The notes under the pieces were generated by a model. That model saw only the letters and a list, made by a program, of their open reading frames with translations, had not been told where the DNA came from and did no database searches. A stretch of DNA of 64,000 nucleotides from NCBI GenBank assembly GCA_026874595.1, contig CM049319.1, positions 52,276,917 to 52,340,916 on the forward strand, given 5' to 3'. Shown here piece after piece: positions 24,501 to 35,495 of the stretch (position 1 is its first letter; each line of letters begins with the position of its first letter). The position numbers and the translations under genes were made by a program. The stretch is from Sipunculus nudus (lineage: Eukaryota; Annelida; Sipuncula; Golfingiida; Sipunculidae).

Positions 24501-27500
24501 AAAAATTGGTTTCGAGATATTAGTGTAAGACTTAAGATGTAATAGTTTCAAAAGGATTCTTTCAAAACTGTGCCCTTTAGAATGCTATATGTGAGACGCA
24601 AGAGCAAGCAGGCGAATTTGAGGACAACTGACAAACAGACAGACACACTGACAAAGTGTCACAAAATTATGACCAGATGACTACACTAGGTTATTGAGAA
24701 AACTCAGAGGAAGAAAATAAGCTATAGTTTATGTAATTGAGGCTTATAATTTTGGAGATATGGCCCAAATATGATATGTTCGGGAGGTTTGCATCCAGCG
24801 CCCCCTAGCGGCCCTATTCAAAAAATGAAAAAACGATTTCGAGATACTAGTGTAGGACTTATAATATGTTAGTTTCAGAAAGATTCCTGCAATAATGTGG
24901 CCTTTGGCGCAAGATGAATGAAATCTCGAAATATCTCTATTCACCAGATATTTTACGAGATACTGCAATACTTGTTATAAAATCTTGTAGTACTAGTTCA
25001 ATGCTACCTGATGCAAAAAACTAGATTACACTAGCTTTAAAACTGACAAAGTTAGAAAAATAAGACCCCTTATATTCGAATATCATGACTTTTCCCCCAA
25101 AATTTGTAACCATGGTTACGGCAAATTTGAGTCAGCTACACACCAGATGACAGGCGTTGGAATGACGATTAAAATGAGCTATTGTTGAAGTAGAAACGAC
25201 TAATAGTCACAAAGATATGAAGAAAAACCGTTTTGAGAATTTTTGACGACCTTGACCTTGACCTTTGACCTATTTTAACCAAAAACAATAGGGCACCTAG
25301 AAATTTAATTCTCCATCATCTCTGAAAGTTTTAAGGTGATTGTGGCAAAATTGTGGCCAGGAGAGTGCAGACAAACAAACAGACAGACAGACAAACAGAC
25401 ATACGCAACTGAGCAATATGCTTGCCGAAATCTTTGATTCCGGCAAGCAAAAAACACAAGAAGCCTGTGTGCAGTGTTATCCATATTTTCTAGCCTATTT
25501 TTTATAAAAGCTCCCTAGGGATTAACTTATGTTTATAAAGGTCATATAAGTGATTGGGTCCCATTAACTTTCAGCACACAAGTCCCTTACTGCTCAATTA
25601 CAATATGCTTTTTTTCTCTGTGACAAAAATGAACTGTCAACATACATTTCCATGGATATCTTCTGTTCTTGTGTTTCCGTGCGCTGCCTTCTGACAACCC
25701 CTTTCATTCTGGGGACGAGCATCTTTTGGATCAACCTCTGACACATCTCGATCTTGGTCTGGTTGTAATCGGCAGCATGTTGGTGGCACATATTTGTCTG
25801 ACTGTCCATTCTGTATGGAATATTAAATCAGCACATATAATGTGATCTAACTATATCATGTGACCTTAAAATGCCATACATATCAAGTGATCTTACAATG
25901 TCATGTGACTTTATCATAGATGTCATGTGATCTGACCATATGTATCTGATCTTCTGATGTCATTTAAATTCTGTCCATAAAATCATATGGTGTTAAACAC
26001 AGGGGTGCTGAACTGACAGAATCATGGTTTTGTTTTCATTATAGGACATAACAAAGGATATATAGATCTCAGTGAAAGAGTTTTATAGGTACTTAAGTTA
26101 AAAAAAATATTAAAAACTGAATGTCTAAAGTTTAGGCCTGAATTTTAAAGTACTTGACCAATGAGCATCAAATCATGTAAATTAAGCAGTTTCAAATATT
26201 ATGCCTTTTTTCAACAGAATATTTCTTCTTTATTATTAGATTAGGCATGTGTGCAAGTAGCTGGTCTAACCTAATACACACAATTAAAAAAAGAAGATAA
26301 ATCCATGGCCTGTGGTGGTACTGTCTGTTGAATGTGGACGAAGGTTCAATATACCATTGATCAAGCCATTTCAGGTTTATTTTACACTGGGCTTGGAATA
26401 ATCCAGAAGTCATAACCTATCACTAAGACATTAGATTGAATCTCTAAGGTTCTATTGGGGTATCACTATTAGTATGCCACTGAGGCACTGGTGGGGTTCA
26501 ACCATGGATCTTCTGCTCATGGCCCATTGCCTTAACTAAACCAGATCCTACCCCAAAAAAATGTCTGCCCCTTCCCCTGGAAAAGCAAAATCAGTTAATT
26601 TAACTGTCAGTATTAGACTTACCCTGACGTTTATGCTGTACCAGATACTGTCCTTATAGTCAGCAGACTCAGAGGCTGCACAGCATTTCATCTGCAGAAT
26701 AACAGAATAACACAGTCTCTCTTTAAGAGGTCTATGCACATACAAGGCATGCAAAACATACTTGAAATATGGTGTTTTCTCTTTGAAATATTATAGTATC
26801 TGCCATTGTCTAATTCCAAAATTGTATCCTTAAAGAAGCATTATCTAGTTGCAAAAAAATCAGCTTTACCAATCACATGTGTGTTTTTTCATCTTATTTA
26901 GATAAGACCAGTTGGGCACCTGGGGCCAAAGAGGCCGGGAGAAGAGATTATTTCTTAGATCTCAAGCATTTCATGAGTCATGACAGCTACATATGTTAGT
27001 AAATCTTTACCCAACTAGATTTATCTTCTCTGATCCAGTACACAAGTGGGAATAAGCTTGAACAGGGCCTGATTATTGGCATAAAACATAATCACAGGTC
27101 ACACGCCACCTGATGAATCAAATATTTTCAAAGCTTCAAACCAATGTTTCTTCTATTATGTTTTTCTCCTTGTTTGTGAGTTGATACTCATGTGCAAAAT
27201 CAGAGCTTTGGTCACACAGCCTTGTTCTGGTTAGCATACAAACATTGCATGCATGGACTAACAAACAGAACCACAACAATGTAACGAACAAATGAAACTG
27301 AGATAAAAGTGCATGCTCTGGGATGGTTTTGCTGGAAAATTTTGTATTAAAGAAAGCCAAAATGAACTATACACATATTATTTGTATTTTTTTATTTCCT
27401 TTAACTAGCAGTTGTTGCAAATGTTATTGTATATGTACAGCAGGCTTGCCTTCTAATGAAAATACGATGGAATTATAAAATGTCACTTTGTATTTGCATC

Positions 27501-30500
27501 CTAATGCAGAGCTGCTATAGCAATTCTGCATTTGCATTGTTGATCTGAATATGATAATATTTTATTTCAGATGAAAATGCAAATCTACAAAGTACCTTCC
27601 TCTCATCAGAAAAATAAACTTTAATTTAGGATCATGTAGTTTTTTTTTTTTTATCATGTAGTTAACATTTTTAACCTGTGTGAAGTGGAGGATATTGTTT
27701 TCAGTCAATTCTGTGTATGTGTGCATCTGCAAGATATATGAAAAAACAATACCATGCATTTGATGAAAATTTGACATATATTTTACAAGTGTAAAATTCT
27801 CAAGATTTTCTTGATAAAGTAAGGTCTCTGTGAGTATAGCTGCAAGGGCCTTGCTTAAATATATATATATATATATATATATCAAGATGGTCTATCAAAT
27901 TACTTTGGTTGGCTTCATATTCACTAGGTAAAAATTTTGCAAGTATCAAAATTTAATTTTTTTTTTATCTCACCTCACAAAAGACCTGCAAAGAGTGTAA
28001 CCATTATTGTTTATTACTTATATAAAATAATAAGTGTACAAAATCATAATAATTGCACACAGACATCCGGAAACTTGGAAATTATTAAATGATTATGGAA
28101 ATTATTATTCATTAATTATGGCAGATAACTTAAAAGTTTGGATATGTTTTATAATTGCCATCTTTGAACAAACAAGATATATTATTATTCATTATATCAT
28201 GATCACCCTTTTGTGGATATTGCAAATTGGAAACCCTTGTGAACAAAAAAGCAATCCCAGTATTTGATTAAGTGCACAAGTCTGATTATATTTGAGCTGA
28301 ATACTGGTAGTATAACAGCATATAGGTTTGTACAACTGGTATGTCCACCTACCCTGACTTGCACAAAATCCCAGGCTTGTCCATATCCGGTGCTTCGGTC
28401 GTAGTATAGCTGTAAGTTCTGTCTCATACTGTCACGCAGGTAATAATATATCTGTGGTGGATAAAAATCAAAGTAAAATGTAATTTTTATATTTGGTTTC
28501 ATTTATCAAATGCCTACTCAACAAACCTGTAATTAGGGGTATAAGTTGTGATAAAATTAACCTGCAAGACTGCAGACATTTTGGTAGAAGCTTCAACATG
28601 CAACTGTTAAAGACAGAAAAGACAAGAAACTAGAGAGCACACAGTCCACATACCTCTGCTTTTGTGCCAGGGTCAAACTTTAACAAATTTTCTTCAAAGT
28701 TTAATCATCAATTTTCTATCCCATGGATCTCCCATAGGCTGTTTCTATAAGAACTTTTGAAACTATTTTGCAAACAGACAGACAGACAATCTATATAACA
28801 TATCCTCTGCCTAATTCATTCACAGAGGTATATGTTACCTCACCTATGAGGATATTAAAGTATATTAAAACCAAATCTGGCAAGTTCCCAAAAAAAGGTG
28901 TCAATTATAAATTTTACTCAGGATATAAAAGACTTCAAGACTTGTATAAAACACTCACCCTTTCCCTGAAGGCCCAGGCCAAACCTCCAGCAATGATTTC
29001 AAGTGTAAGGACCAGGATCAAACAGCCTCCATACTGAAACATTCAGATAAAATATTACAAGATCAGTCAAATGTGTTATAGGTGGTCAGAAACACAGTTG
29101 GTCTTTACAAGGGTTCATCTGTTGTTCTGATTATAAATGTCTACAAATAAAGTAAAAGACTATAGATAAAAATCTTGAAAAAAATGGTCCTGCAGATTTT
29201 TAATAAAATTTCTTAAACTTTTCACAAAGAAAACTTGTAATACAAAATGTACCTGTTGTTAGACAAACTGATAAACTGCGGTAAATTTATTATATTTATC
29301 TGAGATTATAATCTAATTATCAACTGTTTTTTCTGATGTATTTCTGATTTGAGAAATTTCAGCTACACCTACAGGTAGGGTTTGAATAAAGCACTGCAAT
29401 TTTCGGTTTGAAAAATGGGGGAAGGTTGATCATAGGGGACCTCTGGTTTCATTTCTAATAAAAAGTGTGACCATATTTTCAAAATAATTTTTTTGCTTAT
29501 TTAATTAGATGAAAATATAATCATTTCTTCCCCTTAATTTTTTAAAAAATTTAGATTGATAATTATTATGACACACTCCCCCCTCCCCCAACATCAAAAT
29601 CTTGGGAGGGTCCTCATTTTAGAACTTAGCTAAAATATATCCATATTATATGAACAACTATCAGTACATCATTAAATTTATATAGCAAACAAAAATTTCA
29701 ATGTTGTAACAATTGTTTAAAAAGTGAAAATAAAGGTCTCCTCTAATCAACCTTCATTTGTAAATGTAGAATTTTGTTGATATTATCATGCTTTACTTCA
29801 GAAAGAAAGAGCCACCAAGATCAATTTTACTGGGGCTGTAAAAATGCATCAAATAATCAATGCATGGAACTACAACCCCTTGATTAAACTTTTATTGATT
29901 CATAACTCATGAATCAATTCTTTTTTATTCTTTTGCCACACTAATGTTTTGAAACTATGACAAAAATAAACAGAGGGAAAGCTTCATTTTCCTGTCAAAA
30001 AAAGTGACTGATATCCTTTGTATTTGTTTTTATTTAAAGAAAGTCTAAAATTTACTGATGAACTAATAACTGAATCAAGAACAAAAACAGAAGTAAAGAA
30101 TCAATTAACTGAATCAATTCCAAGGCCCCTAACAATTCACAGACCTAAATTTTACCAGTACTTAATCAATGAATTGGAAAATTACACATAAACTGCTAGT
30201 TATAGAGTGCAGTTTGCCACTTTAATATGTGAAAAAAAGAAGCGTAATAAACTTACCGCTGTGAGAAATTTCTTTTTCATTGTGATTCCTGCGTATAATC
30301 CAAGAAGTCCGATACCAATCATAGTGAATCCGATGACAAGGAATATCGTTGTGGCAGCATGGAGGACACTGTGTCTTGGGTCATATGCTACGATGGTGAA
30401 AAAGCTAGATACATACTGATCAGCCTTCATCCAAATACCAATCCCAACGCACACTCCACCACACAGCTGCAACAAAGTGTACAACACAAATATATTAAAG

Positions 30501-32998
30501 ATACTGATTCCATTTTCTATGGTGTAGTAGGAATTACATTTTTTTACCTTACCCTGGCTACACACATAAGCCCTACAAAAATAGGGAGGCCAAGAATATT
30601 TCCAAAACTGCCTGTAACAAGATTTATATGAACCAATTCACCTACCAGACATGTCAAATACTCATGAAATATTTTACTTTCTCTTTTTAAAAAATATTAT
30701 TGTCTCTGTCAAAAATTTCATTGTGTACTCCTGTAAACAAATGGAAAAAAAGGACCCATGGGTCACATCGCTTAGCTGAATTTTGGCAAATATTAGTAAC
30801 TGCAAAATATTTTTTTTTCTTATGGTTTTTCCATGTATATTACCATTTGAAAAGCTAAGAAAAAATGGCCCAGCTTAAATGAAACTCTGTAAATTATAGA
30901 ATAATGGACATGAGCTAAAGCATATGACCAGTGAAATAAATGAAACCTTTGGCCTGAAACCATTTAGTGATGCAACAAGGGAAAAAATGGGCCAACGGTA
31001 AGTGTCATATAAAAGTTCCATTTCATAAACAAACAAAATGTGAAGGTAATTAAGTTTTCAAGAGTTAAATATATGGCCATATGAGTTAAAAATTAATCCC
31101 ACAAAGTTTGACAAATATTCCTAAATTTAAAAACTAAGTTTAACAGTGTTATTCACACCTAGGCCCCACCAATATATATGAATGAAATGCCACCCAAGTA
31201 TTTATATTTTCTAAAATCTTGTCAGTTAGCACTTACATTAGGTCCTAATATTTTATCACATTTGAATATTAGGATTAAATTCCTGAAATTTTTTTCTTTA
31301 AAAAAATCAAAATTGTCTAAGTCTCATCAAAAAGAATTTATTTAACATTAAAATTATAAGATTCATCTTGTTTATTAGTCCTGTGTATGGAAGGGGTGGG
31401 TTGGGGAGGGGTCTCTGTTGTTACTGTTCATCGCTGAATAAATATGAAACTATAAGAGAAAGGCTCCCTGTGGTATTTATGCTGGCAGCCTGATCAAGCT
31501 CAACAAGACAGAGGCACAGTAGACACAGTAGGAATCTAGATTAATATTATCAACTGCATCTTTGTCTATCATTAATTTCCTTCATATGATCCCTTATGAT
31601 TAGTAATGAATAATATGATTTATGTTTTTTATCATTAAAAGTGAACTGAAAAATACCATAGGTGACTGCATGGTGTTATTTGAAATATGTGACATTCTAT
31701 CCATCCATACAAGATTCTTACATCATCAGTATCTGCAAGTTAATTTCCTGGTACTCATCAACAAACAAATTCCTTTTCTATTAATTTTTCTTTAATTTGT
31801 TATTAAAACCAATAAAAATTTATTAATTTATTGTTTATTGTTATGTTTTTGGTCAAGAGTTCGGGTGGACACCTGGATCAACTGTGGCTGGCCATAAGCT
31901 GCCTAGCTGCCCCAGTGTATGCCTCGCCTCAAGCGTGCATAATTTGCTGAAAGGTCAACAAGGTTAACATACAAGTGACTGAAGAGGGGCTGAGGAGAGC
32001 CTGGGTCTGACATGGTCTCATTAAAACATTAATAAAAGCTACAATTTTTGGCCCATTTCTTTCAGCTTTCTAAACTACAAAGCTGAAATCCTTATGTGTG
32101 CATGATATGAAAATTATATCAACAGTGCTCACAGGAAACAAACGTGCCATGGTAAAAGTTGGGCAAAATTTAAGGTACTAATTTTATATTTATACTAATA
32201 ACTTATAAAATTTGAAAAATTCAGAACTAATTTTGGGTATTCAATGGAATCTTGATTAAATAATGTTACATCCCTGACAAAAAATCTCTAGCTTCAGCAA
32301 TCCTCTTGTTAAGGGAGTAAATATATTTCTTGATTTTTTTACAAAGTGCATTATGTTTGGGCCCATAACTTAAAACAATTACGCAATACTGACATCATTT
32401 CTGGCAAGTGCATAGAGAATGTATAGAAAAATATGTATATTATATATGATTAAAGTCAGATCAGTGGTTTTGATATTAGGCAATCTTGAAGTGTAAGAAT
32501 GGGTTTTTAATGGAAAAATGAAGTTTTTCATTAATATCTCGAAGGTATTAAGTCCTAGTGACCAAATTCTTGGCATGGTAGGGGATTTTTGAGACATCTA
32601 ATTGAATGCCAAATTTTAGGAACTGAGAGCTGAAGCTGGGGAGCTGAGCTTATAGTCAGCTGAGCTAAAAACCCTTGGTAAAATACTTTTAATGTTAACC
32701 CAAGTTTTACTCAATTGGTTGGGTAAAATAAATTTTACCCAGGTCAAATGTCATCCCTGCTTGTTTGTGGCTCATTTTAAGTTGACTTTTGAAAGGGGTG
32801 TGTCTTTTAATATTTGTTAATTATCAGACTAGGCACCCTTAAAGTCAATAGTGGATTTAGGATGACAACATCAACCCCCTTTCTCAAGCCAATCTACAGG
32901 AGTAAGTTCATGCGGGTCTCACCCAGACTGAGAACCCTCTATTTTTAAAAGAGAAAGATATACTTAATGTTAACTTGATGTTTAATTACACATAAAAT

Positions 32999-33065
<67 letters not shown>

Positions 33066-33528
33066 TAAATAAGTGTGTTTTTTTCAGTTTGGAACACAAG
33101 AATGTTTCATTAAGTTTTTGTAAAGCAATATTTCTCATAACTAATGAATGATTTTTAGATGCATAGTCAATATGTTATGTGTTTTTTATGTATTTTTTTG
33201 TGTATTAATTTTATGTATTTATTTTCTGATTTTTTTGTAATGAATTGCAAGTCAACAACAAATTCCTGGAAAGGAAGGCTACTAAATGTTATCTTATCTT
33301 ACTTAAAAGTCTGTTTTTCTTATTGTATGTTATTTCCCCCCACCAAAAAAAGTAGCGTCCTAAAAAATAGCACAATAATTAATGCACAAGCAAAGTCCAT
33401 TTGAAGATTGCAGGATCCTGGTCAGGGGAACAAACAACTTCCTCTCACCCACCCCATCCTACCCTCATCTGATATTCCTAAACTACTGATCTTCCAGTGA
33501 TCAGTATAAATTATATCTTTAATACATA

Positions 33529-33592
<64 letters not shown>

Positions 33593-34256
33593 GAAGAGTA
33601 TATCATTTGTTTTCAGTATTTGTAAGTAACCAAACCACCTGAAAAGTACACATATTTTGTTCCAATTAATCAACATAATTTTTATCACAAATACTTATGC
33701 TTTAGGCAAGATAAAATGTGATCAAAATATTTATTCTTTATTTTCTTAAGTCATCCCTTTTATTGAACCCAAATTTGATCACAAATCGTATTACGATGGT
33801 CACCATATTTACGTTTGGTGTCCCACATTTCTAAGTAGGTTACATTACTGATCAACTATTCCCGACAGTTGGCCACAGGTGGTGCCAGGCAGGGCAGTGT
33901 GTACATACCAAAATTCGTTTTATATAGATTTCTATTTACAATATAATTCAAATATTCATTTAAAACAGCCGTATTTCAAAACCTTTAAATGAAATATATT
34001 TAAATACACGGGGATTAATTATTACACCTGTGTGGGATACAGGTAAGATATCCGCATTTACCTGAGCGGCCCGGCATTCGTTAAGGACTAATTATAAATT
34101 TATGCGGACAGTAGAGATAGAAAATACTATATTTACCATCAAGATGATGTTGAAAATGATCAAAGCGAACACCAAACATCCTCTTTTTTGTGTCGATTTC
34201 TGTGGTATTCTATTCCCAAAAACCGTAACGGGGTTCTTGGTTTGAGCGACCGCCAT
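18475..34256 (-). CDS. Tetraspanin, eight exons (whole gene span)
   Basis: Joining eight exons gives a complete 290-aa tetraspanin, a four-pass membrane scaffold protein that organises partners such as integrins in membrane microdomains. Exons: 34137-34256, 30257-30466, 28959-29033, 28353-28451, 26623-26691, 25646-25810, 20358-20441, 18475-18525; all junctions are GT-AG and phase 0. Membrane segments are at about residues 27-52, 77-101, 113-131 and 260-284. The large loop (about 136-259) has six cysteines: CC at 171-172, PTCC at 203-204, Cys230 and Cys248. The hallmark CCG motif reads CCA here (Ala173). Juxtamembrane cysteines such as Cys27 are possible palmitoylation sites. ATG 34256 is preferred over the in-frame ATG at 34283 because it has A at -3 and G at +4. 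Introns 1 (3.7 kb), 6 (5.2 kb) and 7 (1.8 kb) are rich in repeats. The loop layout recalls CD151 or TSPAN18 types, but I cannot assign an orthologue. Confidence 0.93.
18950..19600 (+). repeat. Fragment of the 30753/47068 element family with a nested insertion
   Basis: 18955-19068 and about 19285-19590 match consecutive parts of 32100-32600 (same strand) and 47200-47720 (opposite strand); for example GCTAATAACTTAAA and TTAATATCTCGAAGG recur. Between them lies a piece that starts with the perfect palindrome TGACCCATGGGTCA (19074-19087) and GCTCAGCTGA, the left end of the same superfamily, and includes CAGGTGGCTTCACCAGTCTG, like a unit of the 21-23 kb array. One copy therefore appears inserted in, or recombined with, another. 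Confidence 0.6.
19640..20260 (+). repeat. Degenerate tandem array, ~136-152-bp units with TGACCT repeats
   Basis: Four diverged units marked by TGACCTCTGACCTCATTA-like motifs at about 19690, 19826, 19965 and 20112. Each is followed by GAGTTT(C/T)ATGAAAATCC and a piece like AAGTCACCAAGGT. It lies in tetraspanin intron 7. Confidence 0.65.
20358..20441 (-). CDS. Tetraspanin exon 7
   Basis: 84 bp between acceptor TTTCCAG and donor GTAAGA. Encodes GCFVTIHWWVWQRSTV and ILGLGISIGLMQ: the last loop cysteine and the first part of membrane segment 4. Confidence 0.92.
21030..23246 (+). mobile_element. Non-autonomous element: six ~340-bp tandem units, GGAC tract, 3' hairpin
   Basis: The left end carries the perfect palindrome TGGCCCATGGGCCA (21037-21050) followed by GCTCAGCTGA. 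Six units follow, marked by GCCACCAGTYTGCAGG-like boxes at 21241, 21586, 21902, 22240, 22580 and 22921 (period 316-345). Two units carry the exact palindrome GGTGGCGCCACC. Then come GGACGGACGACG (about 23186-23197) and a terminal hairpin: TAGCTCAGATGACT at 23216-23229 pairs with 23233-23246 over 13 of 14 positions with a 3-base loop. It sits in tetraspanin intron 6. The layout resembles bivalve 'pearl'-type MITEs and Helentron-associated elements; no protein is encoded. Confidence 0.7.
23278..23368 (+). repeat. Dispersed repeat (SINE-body-like), second copy at 57896
   Basis: About 90 bp similar to 57896-57995: a shared CATGTAACC block, then ACTTGTTGCAAAACGCC versus ACTAGTTGCAAAACACC, and TTGCAAAACTCT versus TTGCAAAATTCT. 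The 57.9-kb copy sits beside a tRNA-like B box, which suggests SINE body sequence. Confidence 0.55.
23463..25448 (+). mobile_element. Non-autonomous element: four ~330-bp tandem units, (ACAG)n, 3' hairpin
   Basis: Units are marked by AGAATGNYATATG boxes at 23588, 23917, 24248 and 24579 (period 329-331), with a partial fifth. Each unit also holds an AGCGCCCYCTAG motif. The tail contains three TGACCT half-sites (25253-25271), then (ACAG)n at about 25376-25402, then a terminal hairpin: GCTTGCCGAAATC at 25420-25432 pairs with 25436-25448 over 12 of 13 positions with a 3-base loop. The same GCTTGCCGGAAATC lies at the 5' end (23481-23494). It is in tetraspanin intron 6, about 230 bp from the previous element. 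No coding capacity. Confidence 0.7.
25646..25810 (-). CDS. Tetraspanin exon 6
   Basis: 165 bp between acceptor CCATACAG and donor GTATGT. Encodes loop residues 192-246, including YVPPTCC (the conserved P-x-C-C cysteines) and Cys230; the rest is hydrophilic. Confidence 0.88.
26623..26691 (-). CDS. Tetraspanin exon 5 (CC-A motif)
   Basis: 69 bp between acceptor TTCTGCAG and donor GTAAGT. Encodes MKCCAASESADYKDSI and WYSINVR. The family's CCG reads CCA (codon GCA), a single-residue departure from the hallmark. Confidence 0.9.
27858..27882. repeat. (TA)n microsatellite in intron 4
   Basis: AT-dinucleotide run of about 25 bp in the tetraspanin intron. Confidence 0.85.
28353..28451 (-). CDS. Tetraspanin exon 4
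   Basis: 99 bp between acceptor CCACCACAG and donor GTAGGT. Encodes the start of the large loop, including IYYYLRDSMRQNLQLYY and AWDFVQVR; the family typically has a W-D-x-x-Q stretch just before the CCG motif. Confidence 0.9.
28959..29033 (-). CDS. Tetraspanin exon 3
   Basis: 75 bp between acceptor GTTTCAG and donor GTGAGT. Encodes YGGCLILVLTLEIIAGGL and AWAFRER: membrane segment 3. A 75-bp exon here is common in animal tetraspanin genes. Confidence 0.92.
30257..30466 (-). CDS. Tetraspanin exon 2
   Basis: 210 bp between acceptor TTGTTGCAG and donor GTAAGT. Encodes the end of membrane segment 1 (LCGGVCVGIGIW), the small outer loop, membrane segment 2 and the inner loop ending KKKFLTA. Confidence 0.93.
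30753..32667 (+). mobile_element. Non-autonomous element of the CCATGG-left / CAGCTGAGCTA-right superfamily
   Basis: The left end is the palindrome GACCCATGGGTC (30753-30764) followed by GCTTAGCTGA. The right end is AGTCAGCTGAGCTA (32654-32667), with a damaged first hairpin arm (AGCTGAGCTTATAG). The right third (32100-32600) matches 47200-47720 in inverted orientation and 18955-19590 in direct orientation. It sits in tetraspanin intron 1 and has no coding capacity. Confidence 0.6.
33004..33064. repeat. (TA)n microsatellite in intron 1
   Basis: Nearly uninterrupted TA run of about 60 bp. Confidence 0.92.
33531..33589. repeat. (AT)n microsatellite in intron 1
   Basis: Nearly uninterrupted AT run of about 58 bp, 470 bp from the previous tract. 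Confidence 0.92.
34137..34256 (-). CDS. Tetraspanin exon 1 (start)
   Basis: Encodes MAVAQTKNPVTVFGNRIPQK and the first half of membrane segment 1 (CLVFALIIFNIILM); donor GTAAAT follows. The start context is AAAGATGGCG. An in-frame ATG nine codons upstream (34281-34283) has C at -3 and is less likely. Confidence 0.9.
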
Positions 34257-34257
34257 C
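34246..34257 (-). promoter_or_regulatory. YY1-like AAGATGGCGG motif overlapping the start codon
   Basis: On the minus strand the start-codon region reads AAGATGGCGGTCG, close to the YY1 consensus AAGATGGCGGC. In vertebrates YY1 sites of this kind often sit just downstream of the transcription start and include the ATG. Use here is inferred. Confidence 0.4.
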
Positions 34258-34399
34258 TTTCTCGTTATGAGGCCGCAGGTCATAGGTCATTACGGCCAGG
34301 TAAAGCCATAAATACACCAATGAACACACACGGTTAAACGATGTGCAGCCCGCTTGCGTCAACGTGAAAATATGTCACCTCAATGAGTCATGAGGGATC

Positions 34400-35068
34400 G
34401 AGATACATAAAAGCCGCATGGTATTGGTTACATATTAAACCTCACATGCGCATTTTACTTTATAAAATTATTGGAGCTGTAAAACAATTTGCAATGTTTG
34501 TTTTTTTTATCATAAAATGCAAAAAGATTGAAAAGTTAATTCACATATATATATATTGGCCTACTCGTATATGTGTCGTATATTTTCTGTAATTCTTGAA
34601 CGTGTCGGAATTTTTAAATGTTGAAATTTATCTGAAGTTTCAAAAATGAACTAACTATTTTGGCGAAACCTGTAACACCTTTTTATGTAAATTACTACTT
34701 AAATTTCTTCTCAGTTTTGCCGAAGTTATCATTGCTTTATGAAATACTATTTTCTTAATTTGCTATTATTCTTACTATTATCTGGGTTTCTTTTGCAACT
34801 ACGTTTACTAAATATACAACTGTGGTACAGGGGGGTTATTAGTCAGATACGATTTTCCCTAGTGGACGGGCGTATATATGTGTAGTACAAAATGCATTTT
34901 AATGAACTATGAAAAAAATGCATGGGTGCTTGTATTAAAATAACATTAGGCAAAAAAAACTTTTTCCCGGAAACTAAGGAGGAAAATCTTGGGTCGGTAG
35001 GTACGTAAAAGTTTTTTTACAGCCAGTTTTTTACACGAGTGACGACTTCAATACGTCGGGGTCGCTAC
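34400..35068. other. Intergenic DNA upstream of the tetraspanin gene
   Basis: AT-rich, no gene recognised. It may include the promoter of the tetraspanin gene toward its left end. Confidence 0.35.
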
Positions 35069-35187
35069 CAGTGGCGTCAATTTTTCTTCCAGGGTGGGGG
35101 GGGGGGGGATGACTGTTTATATATATACACACATACATATACATGTATATATATATATACCTTTTTCAGCGTTTCTGAGTGACATTC

Positions 35188-35233
<46 letters not shown>

Positions 35234-35495
35234 TATATATATACTTAATCTTATGTCAAATAAATCTAATGATTTAGAAAATAAGTTATTTTTGAATTCT
35301 AAGCAAGGTTTACATATAACATCTTTTAATAAATGGATCCAAAGCCTTCAATTCTATTTATTAATATATTTCATTTGCAATATTATAATATTATTCTCTG
35401 AAAAGTGGGGGGGGGGGATGATTACATTGACCATCCCCCCTTGCCAAAAAGTGGGGGGTATATATACCCCCATCCCCCCTATATTGACGCCCCTG
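35069..35495. mobile_element. hAT-type MITE with perfect 8-bp target duplication
   Basis: The termini are CAGTGGCGTCAAT and ATTGACGCCCCTG, inverted repeats of 13 bp with one mismatch, flanked on both sides by the same 8 bp GTCGCTAC (35061-35068 and 35496-35503). An 8-bp duplication and CAGTGGCG ends are the mark of the hAT superfamily. The interior holds G-runs next to both ends and a (TA)n tract (about 35189-35230). No transposase. Confidence 0.85.

Noticed and set aside
21030-25448. CRISPR-like array
   Set aside because: Repeat units are 330-340 bp, directly adjacent without spacers, and the context is a eukaryotic intron.
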